DNA of 64,000 bases from Achromobacter sp. MYb9 (GTDB lineage Bacteria > Pseudomonadota > Gammaproteobacteria > Burkholderiales > Burkholderiaceae_B). The DNA lies in contig NZ_PCOQ01000030.1 of the NCBI RefSeq assembly GCF_002975275.1, positions 1 to 64,000 on the forward strand, read 5' to 3'. The notes below the pieces were generated by a model. The model had not been told where the DNA came from, ran no database searches, and saw nothing but the letters and a program-made list of their open reading frames with translations. Below, one piece after another: positions 51,752 to 60,792 of the stretch; positions within the stretch are counted from its first letter, which is position 1; each line of letters starts with the position of its first letter. A program made the translations under genes and the position numbers.

Positions 51752-53221
51752 ATGAAACGCCTTCTTTCTACCGTATTGGTGCTGGCCCTGAGCGGTTGCG
51801 CATTGATGGACTCCGGGCCGGCGCCCGTGGCGGCGCTGGACGCGGCAAAGCTGGGGCTGACCGGCCAAGAGACGGCTTGGCCCAACACGCAATGGTGGCA
51901 ACGCTACGGCGACCGCCAACTTAATGCGCTGATGGATGAAGCCCTGGCCAACAGCCCGTCGATGAGCGCCGCCCAGGCCCGGTTGGCCAAGGCCAACGCT
52001 GCGGTCAGCACCGCCCGCGCGCCGCTATTGCCGCGCGTGGATGCGGATTACTCGCTGAACCGCGAACATCTCTCGTCGGACTACATCTACCCGGCTCCGC
52101 TGGGCGGAACGGTCGTCAGCGACAACCGGCTGGCACTGGATTTCAGCTATGAGCTGGACTTCTGGGGCAAGAACCGTTCGCGCCTGAAGTCGGCCGTGTC
52201 CGAACGCGAAGCCGCGGTCGCCGACGCGCAAGCCGCCCGCAACATGTTGGCTAGCGCGACGGTCCGTGCCTACCTGAATCTGCAGAACGCCTTCGCGCAG
52301 CGCGACGTGCTCAAGCGCGTGATCGCGCAACGCGCCGACGTACTGTCGTTGACGCAGGGACGCTACAGCGCCGGCCTGGACACCCAGGTCGAGGTGAAGC
52401 AGGCGGAATCGTCGCTTGCCGCCGGCCAGGTGGAATTGACGCAGACCGAGACGACGCTGGCGCAACTGCGCAACCAGGTCGCGGCGCTGACCGGCGCGGG
52501 CCCCCAACGCGGCCAATCACTCGTCGCCGTGGACTTGACCGCCCCGGCAGGCGTCGTGCCCGCCGCGATTCCCCTGGACCTGCTGGGCCACCGCCCCGAC
52601 GTCGTCGCGTCCCGCTGGCGCGCCGAGGCAGCCCGTAGCGCCATCGATACCGCCAAGGCCGAGTTCTACCCCAACGTCAACCTGACCGCGTTCGCCGGCT
52701 TCCAGGCCTTGGGCACCGGCAATCTGTTGGGCTCCGCGGCCCGCACCGCCGGTTTCGGGCCCGCCATCACGCTGCCCATCTTTCACGGCGGTGAACTGAA
52801 CGCCAACCTGGCGGGCCGCCGCGCCGACGCCGACCTGGCCGTCTCTGACTACAACCAGGCCGTGCTGGACGCCGTGCACCAAGTGGCGGACGCGCTGGAC
52901 GGCTTGCGCTTGCTGGATCAGGAACGGGCCCAGCAACGCCAGGCCCGCGAAGCCATCGAGGCCGCCTACGACCTGGCGGTGAACCGCTACAAGGCCGGCC
53001 TGGGCAACTACATCACCGTGCTCATCGCGCAGACCGGCGTGCTGACCCAGGCCCGCCTGGACACCGACCTGCGCATCCGCGCCTATCAACTGGATGCCAA
53101 TCTGGCCAATGCGTTGGGCGGCGGCTATGCCCCAGGTGCCGAACCCGGGTCCACGCCAGGCCCCACCCCGGCGTCTGTGTCCGAAGCGCCGTCCGCCCCC
53201 GCCACGAACCCCATTCATTGA
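51752..53221 (+). CDS. Outer-membrane efflux lipoprotein (NodT/OprM family)
   Basis: A 489-residue TolC-type channel. Lipobox LALSGC (Cys16) marks it as a lipoprotein. Two OEP repeats follow, with WWQRYGDRQLNALMDEALANSPSMSAAQARLAKANA and IPLDLLGHRPDVVASRWRAEAARSAIDTAKAEFYPNVNLTAFAG typical. The end is Pro/Ala-rich and disordered. It opens the operon of three genes, completing a tripartite pump with EmrA and EmrB; translation begins about 35 bases after the palindrome. Confidence 0.93.
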   Translation: MKRLLSTVLVLALSGCALMDSGPAPVAALDAAKLGLTGQETAWPNTQWWQRYGDRQLNALMDEALANSPSMSAAQARLAKANAAVSTARAPLLPRVDADYSLNREHLSSDYIYPAPLGGTVVSDNRLALDFSYELDFWGKNRSRLKSAVSEREAAVADAQAARNMLASATVRAYLNLQNAFAQRDVLKRVIAQRADVLSLTQGRYSAGLDTQVEVKQAESSLAAGQVELTQTETTLAQLRNQVAALTGAGPQRGQSLVAVDLTAPAGVVPAAIPLDLLGHRPDVVASRWRAEAARSAIDTAKAEFYPNVNLTAFAGFQALGTGNLLGSAARTAGFGPAITLPIFHGGELNANLAGRRADADLAVSDYNQAVLDAVHQVADALDGLRLLDQERAQQRQAREAIEAAYDLAVNRYKAGLGNYITVLIAQTGVLTQARLDTDLRIRAYQLDANLANALGGGYAPGAEPGSTPGPTPASVSEAPSAPATNPIH

Positions 53222-53243
53222 ACGATCCCCGGATTCAGACGTC

Positions 53244-54437
53244 ATGAACGCTGCCACCCCCACGACCAATCCCGCCCGTAAACGCCTGTTGCTACTGGCC
53301 ACCGGCGCCTTCATTCTTGTCGCCATCGCCTATGGCATCTGGTGGGCCCTGTTCGGCGCCCACTTCGAAAGCACCGACGACGCCTACGTGCACGGCAACC
53401 TGGTGCAGATCACGCCGCAAGTGCCCGGCACGGTCATCGCCATCGAAGCCGACGACACTGAAACCGTCGTTGCCGGCCAGCCGCTGGTGCGCCTGGATCC
53501 GGCCGATACCGACATCGCGCTGCAACAGGCCCAAGCCAAACTGGCGCAGATGGTGCGGCAAGTCCGCACCTATTACGTCCAGAATGACGCCTTGGCCGCC
53601 GACGTCGATCTGCGCAACGCCGACATCATGCGCGCCCAGGCCGAACTGACCCGCGCGCAAAGCGACGTCAGCCGCCGACAGCAACTGGCCAAGTCCGGCG
53701 GCGTCAGCGGCGAAGAAATCCTTCACGCCGAAGCCGCGCTGAAGTCCGCCCAATCCGGGCTGGCGCAAGCCCGCGCCTCGTTGGCCGCGTCGCGCGCCAA
53801 ACTGGCCACCAACCAAGCGTTGACGCAAGGCACGACCGTCGCCAACCATCCCGACGTGCTGCAAGCCGCGGCCGGCCTGCGCAACGCCTGGCTGGCGCAG
53901 TCCCGCACGGTGCTGCCGGCGCCCGTGGGCGGCGTGATCGCCCGCCGCAGCGTGCAGGTGGGCCAGCGCGTCGCCCCCGGCAACGCGTTGATGACGGTGG
54001 TTCCGCTGGATCAGGTCTGGGTGGAAGCCAACTTCAAGGAAGGCCAGCTGCGCAAGATGCGTATCGGCCAGCCGGTCAAGATGGTGGCCGACTTGTACGG
54101 CAGCGCGGTGACCTATCACGGCAAGATTTCGGGCCTGGATGCCGGCACTGGCAGCGCCTTCGCCCTGCTGCCGGCGCAGAACGCCACGGGCAACTGGATC
54201 AAGGTGGTGCAGCGCGTGCCCGTGCGCATCACGCTGGATCCCGAAGACCTGAAGTCCCATCCGTTGCGCGTCGGCCTGTCCATGGACGTCGAAGTCGATG
54301 TGGGCACGCAGGAAGGCGAGCCGTTGACGCAAGCTTCCCGCAAGGAACCGGCCTGGTCCACCCGCGCCTTCGAACCCGCGCATGACGAAGTCGACGCCAT
54401 GATCACCAAAATCATCCAGGACAACCTGGCATCATGA
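53244..54437 (+). CDS. emrA: EmrA-type membrane fusion protein
   Basis: A 397-residue adaptor with one N-terminal span (RLLLLATGAFILVAIAYGIWWAL), a biotinyl-lipoyl segment STDDAYVHGNLVQITPQVPGTV, a coiled-coil hairpin (about 100-210) and the HlyD barrel VLPAPVGGVIARRSVQVGQRVAPGNALMTVVPLDQVWVEANFKE. Links EmrB in the inner membrane to the channel protein. It starts 22 bases after the previous stop and overlaps emrB by four bases. Confidence 0.93.
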   Translation: MNAATPTTNPARKRLLLLATGAFILVAIAYGIWWALFGAHFESTDDAYVHGNLVQITPQVPGTVIAIEADDTETVVAGQPLVRLDPADTDIALQQAQAKLAQMVRQVRTYYVQNDALAADVDLRNADIMRAQAELTRAQSDVSRRQQLAKSGGVSGEEILHAEAALKSAQSGLAQARASLAASRAKLATNQALTQGTTVANHPDVLQAAAGLRNAWLAQSRTVLPAPVGGVIARRSVQVGQRVAPGNALMTVVPLDQVWVEANFKEGQLRKMRIGQPVKMVADLYGSAVTYHGKISGLDAGTGSAFALLPAQNATGNWIKVVQRVPVRITLDPEDLKSHPLRVGLSMDVEVDVGTQEGEPLTQASRKEPAWSTRAFEPAHDEVDAMITKIIQDNLAS

Positions 54438-56050
54438 GCACGACCGCCCAGCCCGCGGGCGCTGGCGCGCCCGACGTGCCGCCGGTCCTGCCGGCTGGCA
54501 CGTACCCGCCGCTGGAAGGCGCGACCCGCATCATCGGGTCCATCGCGCTATCCACCGCGGTGTTCATGAACGTGCTGGACACGTCGATCGCGAACGTGTC
54601 CATCCCCACCATCTCGGGCGACCTGGGCGTGAGCTCCAGCCAGGGTACCTGGGTGATCACCTCGTTCGCCGTCGCCAACGCCATCACGGTGCCGCTGACG
54701 GGCTGGCTGACGCAGCGCTTCGGCCAGGTCCGGCTGTTCCTGATTTCGACGCTGCTGTTCGTGCTGGCGTCATGGCTGTGCGGCTTTTCGCCGTCGCTGG
54801 AAGCGCTGATCGCCTTCCGCGTGCTGCAAGGCGCGGTGGCCGGCCCCATGATCCCGCTGTCGCAGACGCTGATGCTGGCCAGCTTCCCGAAGTCCAAGGC
54901 GGGCATGGCGTTGGCGGTCTGGTCCATGACCACGCTGGTCGCGCCGGTTGCGGGGCCCTTGCTGGGCGGCTGGATCTCGGACAACTACACCTGGCCGTGG
55001 ATCTTCTACATCAACGTGCCGGTCGGCCTGCTGGCCGCCTGGATCAGTTGGCGCATTTATGGCAACCGGGAATCGCTGACCCGCAAGTTGCCCATCGACA
55101 AGTTGGGCCTGGTGCTGCTGGTCGTTTGGGTCGGCGCCTTGCAGATCATGCTGGACAAGGGCAAGGAGCTTGACTGGTTCGCCAGCCCGACCATCATCGC
55201 GCTGGCCGCCACCGCCTTCGTCGCGTTCGTCTTCTTCCTGATCTGGGAGCTGACCGATGCCCACCCCGTCGTGGACCTGCGCCTGTTCAAGATCCGCAAC
55301 TTCACGGTCGGCGCGCTGACGCTGGCGGTGGCGTACGGCGTCTTCTTCGGCAACGTCGTGCTGCTGCCCCTGTGGCTGCAAAGCAATATGGGCTATACGG
55401 CAACCTACGCGGGCCTGGTGACGGCACCCGTCGGCCTGCTGGCCATTTTGCTGACGCCGCTGGTGGGCAAGATGCTGGCGACCCGCGACCCCCGCCAGAT
55501 CGTGACCGTGGCCTTCCTGATTTTCGCGCTGGTGTGCTTCATGCGGTCGGGCTTCAACACCCAAACCGACGTGCGCACGCTGATGCTGCCGACCATCATC
55601 CAGGGCGCGGCGATGGCGGCGTTCTTCGTCCCCCTGACCTCCATCACGCTGTCCAGCATTGAACCGTGGCGCATCCCCGCGGCCTCCGGATTGTCGAATT
55701 TCCTGCGCTTGACTGCCGGCGCGTTCGGCACCTCGATCGCCACGACCCTGTGGGAAAACCGCGCCACGATGCATCACGCGCAACTGACGGAGATCGCCAA
55801 ACCCGGCCAGCAGGCGTTCGACCAGACGTTGAACACCTTGCAGAACGGGATGGGCATGTCGCATCAGCAGGCGCTGACCATGGTGGACGGACTGGTCAAT
55901 GCGCAGGCGTTCACCATGTCCGCGGTAGACGTGTTCTATGGCTCGGCGATCATCTTCCTGCTGCTGACGGGACTGGTCTGGTTCGCCCGCCCACGCTCAA
56001 CCAAGGCCGGCGGTGGCGGTGCGGCGGAAGCGGCGGCAGGCGCGCACTGA
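54434..56050 (+). CDS. emrB: EmrB-type MFS drug exporter (DHA2, 14 spans)
   Basis: A 538-residue proton-driven transporter. Family signature NVLDTSIANVSIPTISGDLGVSSSQGTWVITSFAVANAITVPLTGWLTQRFGQVRLF; motif C-like PVAGPLLGGWISDNYTWPWIFYINVPVG is conserved. About 14 spans. Works with EmrA and the upstream lipoprotein in export of hydrophobic toxicants. The stop is followed by a palindromic terminator shared with a convergent gene. Confidence 0.95.
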   Translation: MSTTAQPAGAGAPDVPPVLPAGTYPPLEGATRIIGSIALSTAVFMNVLDTSIANVSIPTISGDLGVSSSQGTWVITSFAVANAITVPLTGWLTQRFGQVRLFLISTLLFVLASWLCGFSPSLEALIAFRVLQGAVAGPMIPLSQTLMLASFPKSKAGMALAVWSMTTLVAPVAGPLLGGWISDNYTWPWIFYINVPVGLLAAWISWRIYGNRESLTRKLPIDKLGLVLLVVWVGALQIMLDKGKELDWFASPTIIALAATAFVAFVFFLIWELTDAHPVVDLRLFKIRNFTVGALTLAVAYGVFFGNVVLLPLWLQSNMGYTATYAGLVTAPVGLLAILLTPLVGKMLATRDPRQIVTVAFLIFALVCFMRSGFNTQTDVRTLMLPTIIQGAAMAAFFVPLTSITLSSIEPWRIPAASGLSNFLRLTAGAFGTSIATTLWENRATMHHAQLTEIAKPGQQAFDQTLNTLQNGMGMSHQQALTMVDGLVNAQAFTMSAVDVFYGSAIIFLLLTGLVWFARPRSTKAGGGGAAEAAAGAH

Positions 56051-56078
56051 CGCCGGCAACGCCTCTTATCGCCATCCC

Positions 56079-56109
56079 AAAAAAAGGGCGCCTGATCAGG
56101 CGCCCTTTT
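56079..56109. terminator. Shared bidirectional terminator containing a stop codon
   Basis: GGGCGCCTGATCAGGCGCCC (56086-56105) is a perfect palindrome flanked by A7 and T4. It serves emrB on plus and the gene ending at 56096 on minus; that gene's stop TGA lies in the loop. Confidence 0.92.
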
Positions 56110-57079
56110 GCATGGCCGGCACTTCTTTCAACAGCACCTGCCAATCCTTGCGCTCGATGATATCGGCCGACAAGGCGCTGACCGGAGACAGGTTGAACAC
56201 CGACACGCCGCGGGCGCGCCACTGCGCCGACGCGAAACGGAACGAAGGTTCGATCAGATTCGCGAACTTGCGCGCCAGGCGGCTGGACTGGGGTTGCGCG
56301 CCTTCGTCATAGAACCGCAGGCCGTGCTGCACGGTCAGATCCAGCCCGTGCACATATACCTGGCGCGCGCCGCCGGACACCAGCACCTGCAACGCCGCAT
56401 AGGCCACCGTGTCGGCGTCGAACACGCCTAACGAGGCGTCGAAGCTGTAGCCCAGGCCCTGCTTGGCATCCAGCAATTGCACGTCGGGCGTCGCCGCCGC
56501 GATCCGCTTGAGCATCGCCGGTGCGGCGCTGCGTTGATAGGCGCGCTCGGAGATCAGTTCAATGATGCAGATCCGGCAGCGGATCTCGTCTTGGGGAATG
56601 CCTTGCATGATGTAGCGCAGCACTTCGGGGAACACGTACAGCGTCAGGTCGCGCGCGACGATCGCGCGCACCAGGTCGATGCGGTCGCGCACGAAGTTCT
56701 GGTCGATGATGCAGTAGTACTTGAATGGCAGATCGAATTTGCGCGCCAGCGCGATCGCGCCGTTGACGCCCATCGCCGCACGAATATCCAATTGGTCGTA
56801 GGGGATCTGCGCGACCGACGGGCCGCTCAGGATCAGGTGCACGGTTTCGTCGGCGGGGTCGTACCCTTGCGCCAGCGGCGTAATGGGAAGCGACCGGCCA
56901 AAAGCGCGAAAACCGCAAATCGCGCCCGACCGGTCCCGCCAGATCCGCACGAAGGGCCACAGATGCTGGTTGTGCCGTTGCGTGCGCGAACGCAGCAGGC
57001 GGAACAGTTTGCGCACGAAGCGGTCGGCCCGCCCGCCGCCGACGGGCGGGGCGGGCAAGGGCGAGATTGAGTCTTGCAT
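56096..57079 (-). CDS. Protein of unknown function, GT42/DUF115-like nucleotide-binding fold
   Basis: A 327-residue soluble protein. Rossmann-like stretches: VHLILSGPSVAQIPYDQLDI followed by MGVNGAIALARKFDLPFKYYCIIDQNFVRDRIDLV, and later SLGVFDADTVAYAALQVLVSGGARQVYVHGLDLT. This layout (GPS loop, then D and a late helix-strand with GxD) is reminiscent of GT42 sialyltransferases and the DUF115 family, so a sugar transferase for surface polysaccharide is possible. I did not recognise it firmly. The C-terminus is encoded inside the terminator hairpin; it follows the tartrate dehydrogenase by 35 bases. Confidence 0.6.
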   Translation of the reverse strand: MQDSISPLPAPPVGGGRADRFVRKLFRLLRSRTQRHNQHLWPFVRIWRDRSGAICGFRAFGRSLPITPLAQGYDPADETVHLILSGPSVAQIPYDQLDIRAAMGVNGAIALARKFDLPFKYYCIIDQNFVRDRIDLVRAIVARDLTLYVFPEVLRYIMQGIPQDEIRCRICIIELISERAYQRSAAPAMLKRIAAATPDVQLLDAKQGLGYSFDASLGVFDADTVAYAALQVLVSGGARQVYVHGLDLTVQHGLRFYDEGAQPQSSRLARKFANLIEPSFRFASAQWRARGVSVFNLSPVSALSADIIERKDWQVLLKEVPAMQKGA

Positions 57080-57114
57080 CGAGTCGCCTGGCCGGCCCTT
57101 TCCGCGCAGCCCGC

Positions 57115-58185
57115 TTAGCCGGCGGAAATCAGCGACGCAATCGCGTTGCCGACCTCGACGGTCGAAGCATTGCCCTTCATGTCCCGGGTGCGCGGGCCAT
57201 CGGCAAGTACCGATTCGATCGCTTTCACCACGGCGGCCGACGCCTCGGGATACCCCAGGAAATCAAGCATCAACGCACCGCTCCAGATCTGCCCGATCGG
57301 GTTGGCAATGCCCTTGCCATAGATGTCGGGCGCCGAGCCGTGCACCGGCTCGAACAGCGACGGGAACTTGCGCTCCGGGTTCAGGTTCGCCGACGGCGCG
57401 ATGCCGATCGTCCCGGTGCACGCCGGCCCCAGGTCGGAGAGGATGTCGCCGAACAGATTGGACGCCACGACCACATCGAACCAGTCGGGATGCTGCACGA
57501 AGTGGGCGCACAGGATATCGATGTGATATTTGTCCCAGCGCACGTCCGGATAGTTTTCGGCCATGTCGGCCACGCGCTCGTCCCACCAGGGCATGGAAAT
57601 CGAAATGCCGTTGGACTTGGTGGCGGCGGTCAAGTGCTTGCCGCGCTTCTGGGCGAGCTCGAACGCGAACTTCAGGACGCGTTCGGCGCCGATGCGCGTG
57701 AACACGCTTTCCTGGATGACCACTTCGCGCTCGGTGCCCTCGAACAGACGGCCGCCGCTATTGGAATATTCGCCTTCGGTGTTCTCGCGAACGATGAAGA
57801 AATCGATATCGCCGGGCTTGCGGTCCGCCAACGGGGACGGCACGCCGGGCATCAGCCGCACCGGACGCAAATTGATGTACTGGTCGAATTCGCGGCGGAA
57901 CTTGAACAGCGAGCCCCACAGGGCTTCGTGATCCGGCACCGTGGCCGGCCAACCGATCGAACCGAAGAAGATCGCCTCGTGCTGACCGATCTGCGCCTTC
58001 CAGTCGTCCGGCATCATCTTGCCGTGCTTGGCGTAATGGTCGCAGCTCCAGTCAAAATGGTCCCACTGAAAATCAATGCCGAAGCGCGTCGCCACGGCGT
58101 CCAGCACTTTCAACCCTTCAGGAACGACCTCCTTGCCAATCCCGTCTCCTGGAATTACCGCAATTTTGTGTTTCTTAGCCACCAC
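57115..58185 (-). CDS. ttuC: Tartrate/D-malate dehydrogenase (isopropylmalate dehydrogenase family)
   Basis: A 356-residue NAD+-, metal-dependent decarboxylating dehydrogenase. Start KIAVIPGDGIGKEVVPEGL; metal site VVASNLFGDILSDLGPA; substrate loop DFFIVRENTEGEYS and the family clue INLRPVRLMPG. The sequence DWSCDHYAKHGKMMPDDW is typical of tartrate dehydrogenase/decarboxylase, TtuC/DmlA, and not LeuB. It would oxidise D-malate or tartrate to pyruvate or related products. No regulator (LysR) adjoins; an imperfect hairpin at 58244-58276 is upstream. Confidence 0.88.
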   Translation of the reverse strand: MVAKKHKIAVIPGDGIGKEVVPEGLKVLDAVATRFGIDFQWDHFDWSCDHYAKHGKMMPDDWKAQIGQHEAIFFGSIGWPATVPDHEALWGSLFKFRREFDQYINLRPVRLMPGVPSPLADRKPGDIDFFIVRENTEGEYSNSGGRLFEGTEREVVIQESVFTRIGAERVLKFAFELAQKRGKHLTAATKSNGISISMPWWDERVADMAENYPDVRWDKYHIDILCAHFVQHPDWFDVVVASNLFGDILSDLGPACTGTIGIAPSANLNPERKFPSLFEPVHGSAPDIYGKGIANPIGQIWSGALMLDFLGYPEASAAVVKAIESVLADGPRTRDMKGNASTVEVGNAIASLISAG

Positions 58186-58243
58186 GTTTCCTTAGTTTTC
58201 CTTTGATAGACCGCCCAGAATCATAGGCACAAACCGGCGCGCA

Positions 58244-58276
58244 GCAACACCCCCCGTTACAAAACGGAAGTGTTGC
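58244..58276. promoter_or_regulatory. Imperfect inverted repeat upstream of the tartrate dehydrogenase
   Basis: Outer arms GCAACAC and GTGTTGC enclose CCGTT and AACGG. No long T-run follows, so an operator or leader structure is as likely as a terminator for the HerA-like gene upstream. Confidence 0.4.
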
Positions 58277-58302
58277 ATTTTGTGAATGGCAACGCGGCCG
58301 TA

Positions 58303-59829
58303 TCAGCGCCGGCTTTTGGATCCCAGCAGCGACCCTAATATGCCCCGAGTCAGCTCCCGGGCGATCGACCGAACGGTGCTTTTGGCCATGGTCTGGACAA
58401 CGCCGTCACGTTTGCCGCCCCGCGGGCCGGTCGACCCGAACAGAACGTCGTTCAGGCTATCCATCAGGCCGCCCCCCGACGCCTCGGCGGGCGCGTCGGC
58501 GGCCGTAGGCTTGCCCGGCGCAGCCGGCGTCTGCCCGGCATCCGTCGGTGTCGCCGCGCGGCCCGCCAGGACCTCGTAAGCGGACTCACGATCGATGGCC
58601 TTTTCGTACTTCGCCGCCATGGGGCTGCCCTGGCGCAGCGTCTGGCGCTCGGCGTCCGTCGCCGGGCCAATCCGGCTGGCCGGCGGCACGATGAAGGCGC
58701 GCTCGGTCGGCATGGGCCGCCCCTTGGCGTCCAGCAACGACACCAGCGCTTCGCCAACGCCCAGTTCAGTGATGGCCGCTTCGACATCCAGCCCCGGATT
58801 CGGGCGCATCGTCTGCGCCGCCGTTTTCACGGCCTTCTGGTCGCGTGGCGTGAACGCCCGCAAGGCGTGTTGCACCCGGTTACCCAACTGTCCAAGCACG
58901 GTATCGGGAATATCCAACGGGTTCTGCGTCACGAAGTAAACGCCCACCCCCTTGGACCGGACCAGGCGCACGACCTGCTCGATCTTGTTCAGCAACGCCG
59001 GCGGCGCATCATTGAACAGCAAATGCGCCTCGTCGAAGAAGAAAACCAGCTTGGGCTGGTCCATGTCGCCTACCTCGGGCAGCTTTTCGTAAAGGTCGGC
59101 CAGCAGCCACAGCAGGAAGATGGCGTACAGGCGCGGCGCCTGCATGAGTTTGTCGGCAGCCAGCACATTGACCATGCCGTGCCCCTGGGCATCCGTGCGC
59201 ATCAGATCGGCCACATCCAGCATGGGTTCGCCGAAGAACTTCTCGGCCCCCTGGGACTCCAGCGCCAGCAGGCCGCGCTGGATCGCCCCGACGCTGGCGG
59301 ACGACACGTTGCCATAGCGGGTCTTGAGTTCGGCCGACCGGTCGGCCACGTTCTGGAGCATGGCCCGCAGGTCTTTCAAGTCCAGCAGCAACTGGCCTTC
59401 GTCGTCCGCGACCTTGAACACCAGGGTCAGCACCCCTTCCTGCGTGTCGTTCAATTCCAGGATGCGCGACAGCAGCAGCGGCCCCATATCGGTGATGGTG
59501 GCTCGCACCGGCAGCCCTTGCTCGCCGAATACGTCCCACAGCGTGACCGGGCTGGCAGCCCAGGCGGGCTCGGCCAGCCCCAGGCTTTTCAGGCGCTCGG
59601 CCAGCTTGGGGCTGGCCGAGCCCGCCTGCGAAATACCGGTCAGGTCGCCCTTCACGTCGGCCATGAAGACCGGCGTGCCGATGCGGGAGAACGATTCGGC
59701 CAGCACCTGCAGCGTGACGGTCTTGCCCGTGCCGGTGGCGCCGGTGATGCATCCATGCCGGTTGGCCAGGGCGGGCAATAGCGCCAGCTCGGCCTGTGCA
59801 TTTTTGGCAATGACGATGGGGTTGGGCAT
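58303..59829 (-). CDS. HerA/YjgR-like ATPase (DUF853)
   Basis: A 508-residue P-loop ATPase of the HerA-FtsK class. Walker A GATGTGKT (30-37), Walker B KLVFFFDEAHLLFND, arginine/sensor segment YFVTQNPLDIPDTVLGQLGNRVQHALRAFTP. A low-complexity proline/alanine region (about 430-450) precedes a terminal helix ending GSLLGSKSRR. NurA nuclease is not adjacent. The start at 59829 has GGAG eight bases upstream. YjgR proteins have no settled function; DNA translocation is inferred from family. Confidence 0.85.
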   Translation of the reverse strand: MPNPIVIAKNAQAELALLPALANRHGCITGATGTGKTVTLQVLAESFSRIGTPVFMADVKGDLTGISQAGSASPKLAERLKSLGLAEPAWAASPVTLWDVFGEQGLPVRATITDMGPLLLSRILELNDTQEGVLTLVFKVADDEGQLLLDLKDLRAMLQNVADRSAELKTRYGNVSSASVGAIQRGLLALESQGAEKFFGEPMLDVADLMRTDAQGHGMVNVLAADKLMQAPRLYAIFLLWLLADLYEKLPEVGDMDQPKLVFFFDEAHLLFNDAPPALLNKIEQVVRLVRSKGVGVYFVTQNPLDIPDTVLGQLGNRVQHALRAFTPRDQKAVKTAAQTMRPNPGLDVEAAITELGVGEALVSLLDAKGRPMPTERAFIVPPASRIGPATDAERQTLRQGSPMAAKYEKAIDRESAYEVLAGRAATPTDAGQTPAAPGKPTAADAPAEASGGGLMDSLNDVLFGSTGPRGGKRDGVVQTMAKSTVRSIARELTRGILGSLLGSKSRR

Positions 59830-59990
59830 GTGCAGCGCTCCGGACCAGGGAATCAGTGGGATGCCCAAGTGTAGAGCTTGCCGCCCGGCTTGTGCGCGTG
59901 GCAATAAGGACACACGCGCGGCCCTCCCGGGCGCGCGGACCGCCGGCACGGTAAAATGCCGCTTTTGCAGACAATTTATCCTGGGAAGCC

Positions 59991-60722
59991 ATGGCCGGAC
60001 ACAGCAAATGGGCCAATATTCAGCACCGCAAAGGGCGTCAAGACGCCAAGCGCGGAAAGCTCTGGACCAAGATCATTCGTGAAATCACCGTGGCGGCGCG
60101 CGCCGGCGGCCCCGACCCGGACAGCAACCCGCGCTTGCGCATGGCCTGGGACAAGGCGACCGACGCCAACATGCCCAAGGACAACATCCAGCGCGCCATC
60201 CAGCGTGGCGCGGGCGGCGCCGACGGCGACGCCTATGAGGAAGTCCGCTACGAAGGCTACGGCATCGGCGGCGCGGCGGTCATCGTCGATTGCATGACCG
60301 ACAACCGCACGCGCACCGTGGCGGAAGTCCGCCACGCCTTCGCCAAGAACGGCGGCAACCTGGGCCAGGAAGGCTCGGTGGCCTTCATGTTCAAGCACTG
60401 CGGCCAATTCGTGTTCGCCCCCGGCACGCCGGAAGACAAGGTCATGGAAGCCGCGCTGGAAGCGGGCGCCGAAGACGTCGTGACCGACGAAGAAGGCGTG
60501 ATCGAAGTCGTTTGCGCACCGGCCGACTACGCCGCCGTCCGCAAAGCGTTCGACGACGCCGGCCTGAAGGCCGAAGTCGACGGTATCGTCATGAAGGCCC
60601 TGAACGAAACCGAGCTGGCCGGCGACGACGCCATCAAGATGCAGAAACTGCTCGACGCCCTGGAAGGCCTGGACGACGTGCAGGAAGTCTATACGACCGT
60701 CATTTTCGACGAAGCGCAGTAA
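59991..60722 (+). CDS. yebC: YebC/TACO1-family protein (probable regulatory factor)
   Basis: A 243-residue protein with the family start MAGHSKWANIQHRKGRQDAKRGK and RLRMAWDKATDANMPKDNIQRAIQRG. YebC proteins act as transcription regulators in some bacteria and as translation factors on polyproline stretches in others. It starts the housekeeping group leading to rsfS, followed 70 bases on by purD. Confidence 0.96.
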   Translation: MAGHSKWANIQHRKGRQDAKRGKLWTKIIREITVAARAGGPDPDSNPRLRMAWDKATDANMPKDNIQRAIQRGAGGADGDAYEEVRYEGYGIGGAAVIVDCMTDNRTRTVAEVRHAFAKNGGNLGQEGSVAFMFKHCGQFVFAPGTPEDKVMEAALEAGAEDVVTDEEGVIEVVCAPADYAAVRKAFDDAGLKAEVDGIVMKALNETELAGDDAIKMQKLLDALEGLDDVQEVYTTVIFDEAQ

Positions 60723-60792
60723 ATCCCTCCTGTTGACGCGCGGGCGGCCCATGCCGCCGGCGCGCCAGTGGCAACCTTCAGACTCACGCAAC

